From contig NZ_AP025943.1 in the NCBI RefSeq assembly GCF_026072915.1, positions 868,001-932,000 on the forward strand: 64,000 nt of DNA. Reading direction: 5' to 3'. The position numbers and the translations under genes are program-made. Source of the stretch: Akkermansia biwaensis. GTDB taxonomy: Bacteria > Verrucomicrobiota > Verrucomicrobiia > Verrucomicrobiales > Akkermansiaceae. The notes under the pieces were generated by a model. It was not told the origin of the DNA and did not search any database. It saw only the letters and a program-made list of their open reading frames with translations. This document shows, piece after piece, positions 12,438 through 22,855 of the stretch. How positions within the stretch are numbered: position 1 is the stretch's first letter; each line of letters opens with the position of its first letter.

Positions 12438-13193
12438 TCACTTCCGGCAGTCTCCCAGATACACGACGGTTTCATTCGGAACCGTCAAACGGCCATTCTC
12501 CTCAAACCGGTCAAACAGCCCATTCAGGGCGTCCAGCCAGGAGGAACGCCGTTCATCCTTCTCCATCAGGGCATAGGAGGTGGACATCATGCGCTGGAGA
12601 TATTGTTCCCGCGTGTAGGCCAGATCATTCGGAAAACGGAATATCCGGAAGCGGTGATCAAAAAACTCCCCAATCCTGCCCGTCAATTCAGCCAGGCCTC
12701 CGCTGAATCCATGAAAATGCGGGCAATAAAGCCGGTGAATACTCCCCTCCTCACGGACAATGGGGCTGTCTTCCAGCCTTGAATTCCAGAGGAGGGCCGC
12801 CCTGCCTTCCGGGGTCAGAATGCGGCGGCACTCCCGTTTGAACGCAGCGGCGTCAAACCAGTGAAACGCCTGCGCCGCCGCAACCATATCCACGGTCCCG
12901 GAAGGCAGCAACGTATGCTCCGCCGTTCCCGGAATGGAATGAAAGGAGGAAAAATCCTTCAGGGAAAATTCCGCTTCCCGGCGCATGTCGTCGTTGGGTT
13001 CCACGCCGTACACGGTCCAGCCGCGTTCCAGCATGGCGCGGGACAGAATGCCCGTTCCGGAACCTATGTCCGCCAGGCGGGGATTCTTCCGGCGCGTTTC
13101 CTGCGTCAGCAGTTCAAGAACGGCGGCGGGATATCCGGGCCGCCCTTGCACGTAGGCCCCGGCTCTCCCTGTAAATCGGTCGGTATGGTTCAT
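12438..13193 (-). CDS. Class I SAM-dependent methyltransferase
   Basis: A 251-aa protein beginning MNHTDRFTGRAGAYVQGRPG (an ATG at 13208 would add five residues). SAM-binding motif I is LADIGSGTGILSRAMLERG (about 40-58), motif II VYGVEPNDDM, and a post-motif segment reads VAAAQAFHWFDAAAFKRECRRIL with LLWNSRLEDS after it. This AFHWF pattern is typical of the Methyltransf_11/25 group (small molecule or tRNA substrates). The substrate cannot be read from sequence. It is divergent from nadE. Confidence 0.85.
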   Translation of the reverse strand: MNHTDRFTGRAGAYVQGRPGYPAAVLELLTQETRRKNPRLADIGSGTGILSRAMLERGWTVYGVEPNDDMRREAEFSLKDFSSFHSIPGTAEHTLLPSGTVDMVAAAQAFHWFDAAAFKRECRRILTPEGRAALLWNSRLEDSPIVREEGSIHRLYCPHFHGFSGGLAELTGRIGEFFDHRFRIFRFPNDLAYTREQYLQRMMSTSYALMEKDERRSSWLDALNGLFDRFEENGRLTVPNETVVYLGDCRK

Positions 13194-13208
13194 CGGTCTT
13201 GGCGGCAT

Positions 13209-13524
13209 GATTGACTCTTTTCTCCCGCCTTTCCAGCTTCAATTCCGTCCCCGGAGCATGAAAAAACGCCTTCCCGCCGGATTTAGGGGAAGAGGCATGA
13301 ATCCCGCCGCCCGTGTCCGGCCCGTTGCTGGCGGCCTGCCGGGTCCCCTTTTTCCTCCTCCGCCTCCATGCCTCTGAAAACAGGTGGAAGTCCAATCCCC
13401 ACTGATGGCTTTACAACTCTTTCACGAGCTTTTAGTATCCGGAGCAGGCCCGCCCTTCCCGGATGGCATTCTGATTCCGGGAAAAAGATTATCCGCGGGT
13501 TCCATTTTCCAGACAGCGCCGCCC
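13209..13524. other. Intergenic region upstream of nadE
   Basis: 316 bp between divergent genes. An in-frame ATG at 13384 opens upstream of nadE, but the added residues show no homology. No clear promoter or structured leader was recognised. Confidence 0.35.
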
Positions 13525-15453
13525 ATGTTCGGATACTACAGACTTGCCTCCGCCGTCCCCCAGCTCCGGATAGCTGATGTGGACTACAACGTTGACCGGC
13601 TCATTGCGGGCTTCCGGGAAGCCTCTGAAAAGCAGGCCGCCGCCGTCGTTTTTCCGGAGCTGAGCATCACCGGATATTCCTGCGGAGACCTTTTCTTCCA
13701 GCCGCGTCTGAGACAGGCGGCCCTGGAAGGCCTGCGCCGTTTTACGGAGGCCACGGAAAAATCCGGCACGGTCGCCATCGTGGGCCTTCCGTTCCTGTAC
13801 GGGGATGCCCTGTACAACACGGCCGCCGTCGTGCAGGCCGGACGCGTTCTGGCGCTGGTTCCCAAAACGATGCTGCCCAACTACCGGGAATTCTATGAAA
13901 AGCGGCAATTTACCTCCGCCAGGGCCCTGGGAACCGGAACACGGGAAATAACCGTCAACGGCGCTCAAGTTCCCTTTGGTACGGATATTGTCTTTCACGA
14001 TATGTCCTCTCCGTTCAGCTTCGGCGTGGAAATCTGCGAAGACCTCTGGAGCGTCATTCCCCCCAGTTCCACGCTGGCCCTGCACGGAGCCAGAGCCATT
14101 CTCAACCCGTCCGCCGGGACGGAACTCACCGGGAAGGCCGCCTACAGGCGCGAGCTGGTCAAACAGCAGAGCGGCAGATGCCTCTGCGCCTACGCGCTGT
14201 CTTCCGCCGGCGTCCATGAATCCACGACGGACGTCGTCTTCGGCGGCCATTGCCTCATTGCGGACAACGGAAGGCTGGCGGCGGAAAGCGCGCGCTTTCT
14301 CAGGGAAAATTTCCTCATCCTGGCGGACGTGGACTTTGAACGGCTGGCGGCCGGCCGCCTTTCGGAAAGTTCCTTCAACGACAACAAACCCCTTCCCTCC
14401 ACCGGGGAAATGCTCCACGTGACGCTGGAGACGGATGTTCCCGCCTCTCCCGGTCTGGAATACGCCTTCAACCCGCCCCGCCCCTTCCTGCCCGTTCCGG
14501 AACACCGGGACGAACGCTGTGAGGAAATCATCTCCATCCAGACGGCGGGAATTGCCAAAAGAATGGAACACGCGCGCGTCCAGCGGCTCGTGATCGGCAT
14601 CTCCGGGGGGCTGGACTCCACGCTGGCCCTGCTCATCTGCGCCCGCGCCTGCCGGCTTCTGGGACGGCCCGCGTCAGACATCCTGGCCGTGACCATGCCG
14701 GGATTCGGCACCACGGACAGAACACGGAGCAACGCCGTGCGCATGTGCCGCCTGCTGGGAGCGGAACTCCGGGAAATCCCCATTTCAGACGCCTGCCTGC
14801 AGCACTTCCGCGACATCGGGCACGATCCGGCGGAACGCACCACTACTTACGAAAACGTCCAGGCCCGCGAGCGTACGCAAATCCTGATGGACCTGGCCAA
14901 CAAGACGAGGGGCCTCGTCGTCGGCACCGGGGACCTGTCGGAAATCGCGCTGGGCTGGAGCACATACAACGGGGACCACATGTCCATGTATGCGGTCAAC
15001 TGCTCCATCCCCAAGACGCTCATCCGCTGCCTGATCGAACACATTGCGAAAGAATCCGAGCCGGAACTGGCCGCCACCCTGGTGGACATCAGCAATACCC
15101 CGGTCAGCCCGGAACTGCTGCCCCCCTCCGACGACGGGACCATCGAACAACGGACGGAGGACGTGCTGGGCCCCTATGACCTGCACGACTTCTTCCTGTT
15201 CCACTTCATCAAATACGGAGCGCCCCCGAACAAGATCCTTTACCTGGCGGAACACGCCTTCCGGAACGAATTCCAGCCGGAATTCATCCGCCGCTGTCTG
15301 GACATTTTTATCCGCCGCTTTTTCCAGCAGCAGTTCAAGCGCAGCTGCATGCCGGACGGCCCCAAGGTAGGCACCATCTCCCTCTCCCCGCGCGGCGACT
15401 GGCGCATGCCTTCCGACGCGTGCGGAACCATCTGGACCGATCAAATTTCCTGA
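13525..15453 (+). CDS. nadE: Glutamine-dependent NAD+ synthetase
   Basis: A 642-aa two-domain enzyme that amidates nicotinate adenine dinucleotide to NAD+. The N-terminal nitrilase-type glutaminase (about 1-270) carries its catalytic triad in VVFPELSITGYSCGD (Glu), VPKTMLPNYREFYEKR (Lys) and FGVEICEDLW (Cys). The C-terminal synthetase (about 330-640) has the PP-loop IGISGGLDSTLALLIC and the downstream GTGDLSEIALGW. The ATG at 13525 starts right before the glutaminase domain (MFGYYRLASAVPQL). The length matches the long bacterial form. It converges on the SMR exporter gene. Confidence 0.96.
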   Translation: MFGYYRLASAVPQLRIADVDYNVDRLIAGFREASEKQAAAVVFPELSITGYSCGDLFFQPRLRQAALEGLRRFTEATEKSGTVAIVGLPFLYGDALYNTAAVVQAGRVLALVPKTMLPNYREFYEKRQFTSARALGTGTREITVNGAQVPFGTDIVFHDMSSPFSFGVEICEDLWSVIPPSSTLALHGARAILNPSAGTELTGKAAYRRELVKQQSGRCLCAYALSSAGVHESTTDVVFGGHCLIADNGRLAAESARFLRENFLILADVDFERLAAGRLSESSFNDNKPLPSTGEMLHVTLETDVPASPGLEYAFNPPRPFLPVPEHRDERCEEIISIQTAGIAKRMEHARVQRLVIGISGGLDSTLALLICARACRLLGRPASDILAVTMPGFGTTDRTRSNAVRMCRLLGAELREIPISDACLQHFRDIGHDPAERTTTYENVQARERTQILMDLANKTRGLVVGTGDLSEIALGWSTYNGDHMSMYAVNCSIPKTLIRCLIEHIAKESEPELAATLVDISNTPVSPELLPPSDDGTIEQRTEDVLGPYDLHDFFLFHFIKYGAPPNKILYLAEHAFRNEFQPEFIRRCLDIFIRRFFQQQFKRSCMPDGPKVGTISLSPRGDWRMPSDACGTIWTDQIS

Positions 15454-15528
15454 ACTCCCGTACCCGGCGCGCAGGGTGCGGCTTCATTCAGCAAGGGAAA
15501 AGGCTCACGCCTCTTTCACGGCACTCCG

Positions 15529-15864
15529 TCAATGGCCGGGCGCCATTTTCAGCCCGATGATGCCGATCAGCAGGAAGGTGGCCGCCAGCATGCGCCAGAC
15601 GTTCGAGGAATCCCCGAACCAGATGATGCCCACCATGAAGGTGCCCAGCGCGCCGATGCCCGTCCATACGGCATAAGCGGTGCCTATGGGAATATTCCGC
15701 TGGGCCAGCCACAGCAGAAAGCCGCTCAGGGCCATGCTCAGTATGGAAAAGGCGATGCAGGCGGCAAACCTGCCGGAACCCGTGCCGGGCGCCTGGGAAA
15801 GCTTGAACCCCAGAGGCCATCCGATCTCGCAGAGACCGGCCAACACCAGATAAATCCAGGACAT
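15529..15864 (-). CDS. SMR-family exporter, Gdx/SugE type
   Basis: A 111-aa protein with four transmembrane helices, the size of small multidrug resistance transporters. The essential membrane glutamate is in LCEIGWPLGFKLS (Glu13). The tryptophan four residues later and IGTAYAVWTGIGALGT (about 60-75) fit the SugE/Gdx branch, which exports guanidinium and some quaternary ammonium ions, better than QacE/EmrE. The dimeric antiporter works in the inner membrane. Translation starts at MSWIYLVLAG; a longer frame from 16107 would put unrelated residues in front. I saw no guanidine riboswitch upstream. Confidence 0.88.
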   Translation of the reverse strand: MSWIYLVLAGLCEIGWPLGFKLSQAPGTGSGRFAACIAFSILSMALSGFLLWLAQRNIPIGTAYAVWTGIGALGTFMVGIIWFGDSSNVWRMLAATFLLIGIIGLKMAPGH

Positions 15865-16362
15865 AGATGAGAATAGGAATCGTCTTGCCGTCTGCCGGCC
15901 TTCCCGAATGAGAACGCTCCAAGGGCAACGGATGCCTTGCAGGGTACCTGCGGACGCCGCGGAATCAAGACTGCAATCCATGCGCTCTCTGTCATGCCGC
16001 CGAATTCCACATCCAATCCTGCCATTCCATCCGTGGAGAAAGGACATGTCCGGACAATCAGAAACAGGAAGGAAAATCAACCGGGACAATAGCCCAAGCC
16101 CATACAATCCCTACAAAAGATTTTTAATATTATCCAGGCTCCTATCCGCCTTCTTCTGTTCAGCTATACGGCCGCCGAGATCGTCTATGATGTGCAGGCA
16201 CGACCCCGTTCGGGGGTCCCGGTACCATTTCATAAGAAATTTCTGCTGCCCGCTCCTGCTTTTAAGGTTACCACGATTTACACTGTATGGGGGAAGGGTT
16301 TTCCATCTCCATGTAAACCATCATTCCGGCCAAAGGGATATCCCCACTCCTTTTTTCACAAC
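15865..16362. other. Intergenic region between the SMR and sialidase genes
   Basis: 498 bp without a supported gene. A GC-rich hairpin near 16202-16220 (GACCCCGTTCGGGGGTC) is visible but has no T-run, and nothing identifies it as a known RNA. Confidence 0.35.
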
Positions 16363-16392
16363 AAAAAAGCGGGGCCGGAAAACCGGCCCCGC
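16363..16392 (-). terminator. Intrinsic terminator of the sialidase gene
   Basis: A perfect 10-bp stem GCGGGGCCGG/CCGGCCCCGC with an AAAA loop (plus-strand reading). On the minus strand it is followed by TTTTTT. It lies 27 bases beyond the sialidase stop codon. Confidence 0.92.
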
Positions 16393-16418
16393 CCATAAAA
16401 GGCAGACTTGCAGAAGGC

Positions 16419-17639
16419 TTACTTGATCTCCGGCGCTTTCTTGCCGGCGGCCAGCCCCGTGTCCTTCCCGTCCGTCAGCCAGTCAATCGTGATGGGAACA
16501 AACTTCAGCTTCTTGATATGCGGCTGGTTCTCCTCATAAAGCACGCCTACTACGCCGGGCTCCACCATGGCAAGGCTGGAATAGGCAAAACCGCCTTCTC
16601 CCAACAGTTTTTTCATCGGCCAGGTCTTGCCGTTGTCATAGCTCATCGCCACCTGCCCCTTGATGCGCCGTCCGGCGCTGGGTCCGGAAAACAGAAGGCG
16701 GCTTTTACCACCATAGACAGGCTGGTCGGCCAGGGAATAAGTCATCAGAGAATTCTGCGTGCTGTCGCAAAACAGCTCCGGAGCGTCTTCCACCTGGCCC
16801 CATGTTTCCCCGCCGTCCTCAGACCACACGATGCGGCGGCAGTTCCCGCCGCCCCAGTGGCGCGCCACCATGACAACGCCGCCGTTATCCGTCTCCGCGA
16901 TGGATGTCTCATTCACCAAGCCCTTCATATTCGTGGTCGGCTGGCCCAGTTTCCATGTCTTGCCGCCGTCGTCACTGTAAATGCAGGAAATCACCCATTT
17001 GCCGAACGGGCCTTCGTTCATCGGAATTACCAGCCGCCCCTTGTGGGGGCCGCTCTTCAGCTGCGTTCCGGCATTCGGGCCGGAAGCCATGATATCCACC
17101 CCTGTGGGCCGCTTGGTCGTCCTGGTAATATCCACGGGCTTGCTCCAGGAAGAACCGCCGTTTTTGCTCTGGATCATGAAATTGCGGATGCACTTTTCAT
17201 CATCCCACCCTTGCGGAATATTGGGCTGCCGTTCCTTCACCCCGGCGGGATAACGCTGGAAGACGACGGTCACCGTCTTCGTTTTGGCATCATAAACAGG
17301 GCATGGATTGTTGAAGGTGGCTCCGTGCGCCTTGGCAATGGCACGGGGCGAGCTCCACGTCCTGCCCCCATTTTTGCTCACACTCATGATAATATCGTTT
17401 TCCCCCTGGTCCGTATTCTTGTATCGGCCTTCGGCAAACGCCAGAAGCTGTCCCTTCCCGATCTGGAGCAGAGCCGGAATGCGGATGGACGCATAAGGAT
17501 TCCCCTCCCCGGCGCTGAACACGGTCACGGCCCTGTCCGTGGGAAAGCCGGCCTTTTCTTCTTGCCCCAATGCCGGCAATGCTACGGCACATGCAACACT
17601 CATCAAACACTTGAACACGGAATTCATCATCCTTCCCAT
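16419..17639 (-). CDS. Secreted GH33 exo-sialidase
   Basis: A six-bladed propeller sialidase of about 406 aa that releases terminal sialic acid from mucin glycans. The RIP motif is in SIRIPALLQ; Asp-box repeats are SKNGGRTW, SKNGGSSW, SDDGGKTW, SEDGGETW and a weaker SYDNGKTW. The remaining catalytic arginines fall in regions such as GGGNCRRIVW and FSGPSAGRR. A signal peptide (CLMSVACAVALPALG) directs export. Start choice: AGGAGG lies 12 bases before the ATG at 17639; ATGs at 17630 and 17627 are possible and give the same mature protein. Akkermansia carries several such sialidases. The divergent epimerase-family gene and the nearby M60 peptidase support a mucin-use role. Confidence 0.93.
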   Translation of the reverse strand: MGRMMNSVFKCLMSVACAVALPALGQEEKAGFPTDRAVTVFSAGEGNPYASIRIPALLQIGKGQLLAFAEGRYKNTDQGENDIIMSVSKNGGRTWSSPRAIAKAHGATFNNPCPVYDAKTKTVTVVFQRYPAGVKERQPNIPQGWDDEKCIRNFMIQSKNGGSSWSKPVDITRTTKRPTGVDIMASGPNAGTQLKSGPHKGRLVIPMNEGPFGKWVISCIYSDDGGKTWKLGQPTTNMKGLVNETSIAETDNGGVVMVARHWGGGNCRRIVWSEDGGETWGQVEDAPELFCDSTQNSLMTYSLADQPVYGGKSRLLFSGPSAGRRIKGQVAMSYDNGKTWPMKKLLGEGGFAYSSLAMVEPGVVGVLYEENQPHIKKLKFVPITIDWLTDGKDTGLAAGKKAPEIK

Positions 17640-18323
17640 CCTATTCCATTTCCTCCTTCCAGACAACAGCCATGTCATGAATTGGAGTGAAGACCAGAGG
17701 AACCCTTGAATAATGAGGACAATCAGTTCGACTTTCCAAAACCTCCTCCCCGCCCTGACGCGCGCGCCGGAAAAAGAATGAAAAGGGAAAAAACAGACCC
17801 TTTGCGGAATTCATGACTCGATAGTCGTGCGCGCTCTTTTTCCCTCTTCCTGAGAGAATTTGCCGTCCGGGTTCTCAGAATGTGAAAAAACAGCGGCAAC
17901 AACAATTCATGCAGCATGAGACATTGACAAAACTTTCTGACTGTCAAATCGGAAAGAAAAATGAGCCGTCTCCGGAACAATGGAAAATCCACCCACATGC
18001 CGTTCCGGTCATACATGCAATGAACATCTGTTAAAAGGAATCCTGCGGCAAGGAGCCTTTCCCTTACGGAAGCTTTCGTGCCGAGGTCATACTCTCAACA
18101 TGAAAATATGGCAGCCTGTCAAAACCGATACGAACATGCAGACGTGACATGTTCCCAGTCCCGGCGGAAATCCTTTCAGAGGAAACAAAAAAACGATGAT
18201 CCATGCAGCAGCGTGCATCCTTTCCCGCCTGGATGGAAAACACCCGCTTACCATGCATTTGCAGCCGGGAAACAGGGGGCGTCCACAAACGGAATGCCCA
18301 TGAAATGCAACGAAAGACATACG
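17640..18323. other. Divergent intergenic region, sialidase/epimerase
   Basis: 684 bp between divergent starts. No gene is supported. It must hold both promoters, but I could not pick a convincing -35/-10 pair on either strand. Confidence 0.35.
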
Positions 18324-19538
18324 ATGGAAACTAAGGAAACATTGCAATCTTTGGACGAATGGTCCAGACAGGAATTAAAGGACATCCTGGATTTTTATAT
18401 CAATTATGATTATGACCCCAAAGGCGGTTTTTACGGAGCCGTTCTGAGGACACTGGAACCGGTCAGGGAGGCGGACCGTTCCATCGTGCTCAACGCCAGG
18501 CTCATGTGGACCTTTGCAAGCGCCTACCGCCTCCTGAAGGATCCCCGCTACCTGGAAATGGCCAACCATGCGAAGGACTACATCAAGGAACATTTTGTGG
18601 ACAAGGAATACGGAGGAGCCTACTGGGTAGTGGATGCCCATGGCAACCCCGTCGATGAGTCCAAATATCCCTATGGCATTGCCTTCATCATCTATGGAGG
18701 AGCGGAACTGGCGCGGGCAAGCGGCAGCAAAGACGGCCTGAAACTGGCCCGGGATATGTATGAAGCATTGGAAAAACACGCCCTTGACTCCAAACACGGG
18801 GGATACTTTGAAACCTTTACTCGGGATTGGAAGAGGAGGGATGACAGCTTCAATATTCCGGACCCTTCCCTGGGGTCCAAGGCGCTCAACACCCATCTGC
18901 ACATGATTGAAAGTTATACGACTCTGATGCTCGTGGATGATGATCCCAAGCTGAGGAAAACCGTAGGCGAACTGATTGACATCATGACCAACAAGCTGCT
19001 GGACCAGGAATACTTCCACTACAAACCCTACATGACTGACGACTGGAAATCGACGGACACCCTCTTTTCCTTCGGCCACGACATTGAGGGAGCGTGGCTG
19101 CTGACGGAAGCCGCAGAAGCATACGGCGGCAAGGAACTGGTGGAAAAATGCAAACCCGTTTCCGTCCGGATTGCCGATGCGTGCGCGGACGGAATCAACC
19201 CGGATACGGGAGGCCTGTATGCAGAAGCCAACGAACACGGGCTGGTAGACCGCCAGATGTCCTGGTGGGTGCAGAGCGAAGCGGTTATCGGCTTCTTCAA
19301 TGCCTTCCAGCTGACGAATGATCCCAAATACCTGGCGCTCACAATGAATGTGGTGGACTACATCAGGAACTATGTCTCCGACCACAGCGACGGCAAATTC
19401 CGGGAATGGCTCTCCAGAGGAGACCTGGATGCCCAGGACGGAGACAACGAATTCCGGGTAAACGCCTGGAAAGGTCCTTACCACAACGGACGCATGTGCA
19501 TGGAGTTGATTGAACGCATTGCGAAAATGCAGGCTTAA
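18324..19538 (+). CDS. AGE/cellobiose 2-epimerase family protein
   Basis: A 404-aa cytosolic (alpha/alpha)6-barrel protein of the N-acylglucosamine 2-epimerase superfamily. Family segments include GGFYGAVLRTLEPVREADRS near the start, VLNARLMWTFASAYR, YPYGIAFIIYGGAEL, LNTHLHMIESYTTLM, FGHDIEGAWLLTEAAEAYG, QMSWWVQSEAVIGFFNAFQL and KGPYHNGRMCMELIERI. The histidines in NTHLHMIE, FGHDIE and KGPYHNGR fit the catalytic set. Overall it reads closest to cellobiose/mannobiose 2-epimerases, but a GlcNAc/ManNAc epimerase would also suit a sialic acid pathway next to the sialidase. The start at 18324 is where homology begins. Confidence 0.85.
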   Translation: METKETLQSLDEWSRQELKDILDFYINYDYDPKGGFYGAVLRTLEPVREADRSIVLNARLMWTFASAYRLLKDPRYLEMANHAKDYIKEHFVDKEYGGAYWVVDAHGNPVDESKYPYGIAFIIYGGAELARASGSKDGLKLARDMYEALEKHALDSKHGGYFETFTRDWKRRDDSFNIPDPSLGSKALNTHLHMIESYTTLMLVDDDPKLRKTVGELIDIMTNKLLDQEYFHYKPYMTDDWKSTDTLFSFGHDIEGAWLLTEAAEAYGGKELVEKCKPVSVRIADACADGINPDTGGLYAEANEHGLVDRQMSWWVQSEAVIGFFNAFQLTNDPKYLALTMNVVDYIRNYVSDHSDGKFREWLSRGDLDAQDGDNEFRVNAWKGPYHNGRMCMELIERIAKMQA

Positions 19539-20540
19539 AACGCCGTTCCCGAAATAGATGCCGTAACTGGCATAAGTTTTCTTTCCGAGGAAACCGTTCC
19601 AACGGAAATGCAGACTGAGTAAAAACGGTTGTTTATTTGCCACCAAGGGATGAAGCCTGCCATGTGGTTTCATCCCTTTCCCTTGGAAATCAAACGGGAA
19701 GGAATAAAATATCTTGTGCCTGTCCGCAAGGTACAGATGGTCCCTATCTCCAGTTCTTATTCCAAACCGGATAATTTCTTCATCTCGGGAAAACGCCGCT
19801 CTTCTGATGAAAAACCTTCCTTCTCCCGCATTCCGTCCGGGTAAGGAAACCTTCCCCGGAAGGGAAAATAAGACGCTTCTCTGCAAGCCGTGCCGAATGT
19901 CTGCTCAAGAATGAAGAATGTGCGGACGGACAAAAAGGGACTGCGGCTCCTTCTGAAACCTCTGTAAAACAACAGGCTCTACATACTGTCTGCTTCTTTA
20001 TTGTCATGGGGGCGGCAACTTTCGCGCATCACCTTACTACAGATATGGGGTATTTCCCAAAGTCGGCAATGGAATTAATTTAAATGGACATAATGGATGC
20101 TTTCCCAGATGAAACAGGCATTTGAAGCTTCATGGAACAGAGGGGGTAAAATGCTGATCTTTATCGAAATCATTGGAGAATAGGCAACTGGACGCACTCG
20201 GCCCGGTTCTGCCTGTCTAACGGGGCCGACTTCTGCGGAAAAGATGATCAATCATGGAATATCCGCCAAGTTACAAAATCGGATATCGACCGAGGCCGCA
20301 CGGCAATTTCGGAAGAACGTATGACAATCCTGAACAAGCGGAAAAAAGCGCGTTAATGTCTATTCCAAAAACTGGGGCGTCTATTGAACTACAGAAACTT
20401 AATATGTTCGTCGCTTTGTGGCACCATGGGAAAAAGTGTTGCGCAGAACAAAATAAACCACTTAATGTAAATTACATATAGATGATATCGAACATTTTCA
20501 CCAGCACTTACTTTAATATAAACAGTAAAAAATATTTTCA
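19539..20540. other. 1-kb intergenic region with possible gene remnant
   Basis: Base composition falls from about 20000 onward. A 67-codon open frame at about 20159-20359 (plus) contains RIGNWTHSARFCLSNGADFC, protein-like but without a start codon and unrecognised. An overlapping frame at 20254-20481 starts with ATG but has no known motif. I read the stretch as decayed coding DNA plus the promoter region of the PEP-CTERM gene. Confidence 0.35.
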
Positions 20541-21296
20541 ATGAAAAACTTTTTCCTCATTCTGGTGGCATTTGCAGCTTGTAGCTCGGTTCAAGCCGAA
20601 CTTCTGTCCCATTTCCTTGACGGGCAGGAAAGCCCTTATAACCACGCTGCCACAGTACCCGGCATTGACTCTTCGGGAGGCAGCCAGATGACTACTTATG
20701 AGGGGGCCATCACTTCATTCACCTACAGCAGAAATCAGGATAAGATCAGCTTCCCAACCGTATCGGGTGGCAGTGGCAACTATTGGGCCCTGTTCAATGA
20801 TCATACAACGCCGAGCGACACCCCACACTACGACAAATCATATATTCAATTTTCAACCAAGGCAGAAGAAGGAAAATCCCTTGATTTATATAACATTACA
20901 TTTGATTGGGGGGCGGCTGTCCTGGAACCGACAACAGTAACTTCACGGTTCGGATTTGAAATTTTCGCCAACATAGGCGGAGAGGATTGGATACCTCTTG
21001 GTCTGACAAGCCAGCGAGGCATCATTAATGTTGGAACAGATGCAGGATTCAAAACTTTTGATCAAAGTGTATCTTTCGACTTAACTTCCTGGAGCCAAAC
21101 CTACAGCAACATAAACGAAGTCACATTCAGAATTGCTTTTGCCAACACGACCGAAGATGTTGAGGAAAGTTTGGCGATTAGCAACATACGGCTCAACGGC
21201 ATGGTGCGTGATGCTATTCCGGAGCCTTCGACCTCCATGCTTGGCTTGCTTGCTTTCATTGGCTGTCTCGTTCGTAGAAAAGTCCGGCCAGCTTAG
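20541..21296 (+). CDS. PEP-CTERM sorting-domain protein
   Basis: A 251-aa secreted protein. The signal peptide (1-19, LVAFAACSSVQA) is followed by a beta-rich body of about 205 residues without a recognised enzyme motif. The C-terminus is a classic PEP-CTERM tag: IPEPSTSMLGLLAFIGCLVR, then a basic tail (RRKVRPA). Such proteins are recognised by exosortase and are thought to be processed to the cell surface or extracellular matrix; no exosortase gene is in this window. The body could be a carbohydrate-binding-like jelly roll, given its position among glycan genes, but that is a guess. Confidence 0.88.
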   Translation: MKNFFLILVAFAACSSVQAELLSHFLDGQESPYNHAATVPGIDSSGGSQMTTYEGAITSFTYSRNQDKISFPTVSGGSGNYWALFNDHTTPSDTPHYDKSYIQFSTKAEEGKSLDLYNITFDWGAAVLEPTTVTSRFGFEIFANIGGEDWIPLGLTSQRGIINVGTDAGFKTFDQSVSFDLTSWSQTYSNINEVTFRIAFANTTEDVEESLAISNIRLNGMVRDAIPEPSTSMLGLLAFIGCLVRRKVRPA

Positions 21297-21535
21297 AATG
21301 AGACAAGTTGCAACAGCAATAGGAAAAATTCTCGACCCTTCTTATTTTCTAAACTATACGCTGGACAAACAATCTACAAACGATAACCAGGCCTTAGAAT
21401 TCTCTCATTTGAACCGACTCCAATTTGGGGTATAGGCTACTAAAACCAGAACAGGAACTCCATGTCTTGTAGAAGGAATGGATAAACCATGCAGGAAGAA
21501 AGGAACAAAAGCGGCTCCGGCCTCCCTATGGAAAT

Positions 21536-22855
21536 CTACCTGGAATCCGTCTTGTTCATCCTGCCCCGGGATTCCAGGGGGTAATCGAAAAACGGGCACC
21601 AGTTATCCATGCGGTGCACCACGTCCTGAATCCGGGTCTTAACCTTCTCCCCCTGGGAATCTCGCAGGCACCCGCGCGCGCTGGTACGCGGACCGGAGGG
21701 AAGCTTCTCCTTCAAGGTCTTCCGTACCGGAGGCCGCTGCCGGAAGGGTCTGATGATGTTACAATGTGGACAACATTGCTGCCGTTCAAGCTGACGGGCT
21801 TAATCTCCAGAGGCTCTTCCCGGCTATTCACCAGGGAAAAACCGTAATTGCCCGGATCAAGAATCGTCCTGGTATCCAGCACCAGAGGAGGCACAGGAGC
21901 GAAAAACTTTACGTCTACCGTCCAATCCTGCCCTTTCCTGCCGATGACATGGGCGACGGGATGGATGGGCTTCCATTTCACGCCTTCCACCATCACCTTA
22001 TACATGACGTATCCGGCATACTCCCCGTAAAGACGGGACATGGGAGCCGTCAAATGCACCCCGTCGCTATAGGTGAAATGATATATGGGCGTGGTCATGA
22101 TGTACCGTCTGTCCTTCTCCAGGGCCAGATCCAGCTGGGCCACGGCAATGACAGGGTAATCCGTGGGATTCTGGACAAAATAATTGAGGTGGGAAGAAAC
22201 CTGGTATCCGAAGCACAGCACGTCATTCTTCTGCCCGGTAACGGCCTTGGCGTCCGCGTCAATATCCTGAATCAGCGCGCATCTTCTCCTTGTACCATTC
22301 CCTTGTTTTTTTGTCCTGCTGGTCGGTTTCCCCCTGCGTCCACAGGAAACAAGGCATGGAAAAAGTCTTTCCGGCCTTGTCCGCCAGCTCGCGGCCCGCT
22401 GTCAAATCATCCAGAATGCGCTGATAAGGAGCGTTGCTTTTGGAAAGAACACCGATGCTGACGCCTCCCACGCCGTCGGCAGAGCAGAGGAACCGGACCC
22501 TGGCAGCCTTTCCGGCATCGCGCTTCTTCAGCAGGCGCATGAAATTACCGGATGCTCCGGAAACGGGTGTCTCCCCCCTGGCGCCGTCCGGAGAAACTCT
22601 CTCCACCAGAGGAACGGCGGCGCTCCGGTCATTGTCGCCCTCAAAAGGCCGCACACCGCCCTTGAACATCAAATTGCCGTTCTTCTGCTCCGTGATCACG
22701 ACCGGCTTGGCCGTCCGCCCTACGGAAAGCGACTGCCCATAGGACGGCAGGTAATTCCAGTCCGTTAAAACGGGCTTCTGAGCAAAACTGCAAGGGACAC
22801 CCGCCATCAACAGGCAGAAAAGCACCCCGGAACGGACACATGTATTCATCTTCAT
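21536..22855 (-). pseudogene. SGNH-family (sialate O-acetylesterase-like) gene with two frameshifts
   Basis: Three reading frames joined give one secreted SGNH esterase. Frame 1 (22259-22855) has a signal peptide, block I YLPSYGQSLSVG and the block III-like CFLWTQGETDQQ. Frame 2 (from about 22265 down to 21712) continues LIQDIDADAKAV and carries the catalytic Asp-His block YSDGVHLTAPM. Frame 3 (to 21536) supplies the typical end RGCLRDSQGEKVK and NWCPFFDYPLE. The breaks are near 22262 and 21712. Family members remove O-acetyl groups from sialic acids or other glycans, so loss here would affect use of acetylated mucin. Either it is a true pseudogene or two sequencing errors fell in one gene. 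Confidence 0.8.

Noticed and set aside
15865-16107. Guanidine riboswitch upstream of the Gdx/SugE-type exporter
   Set aside because: I looked for the conserved ykkC cores and for paired ACGR-loop hairpins and found neither.
20254-20481. 75-codon plus-strand frame upstream of the PEP-CTERM gene
   Set aside because: It overlaps another protein-like but start-less frame, and neither is recognisable; reported only as a possible relic.
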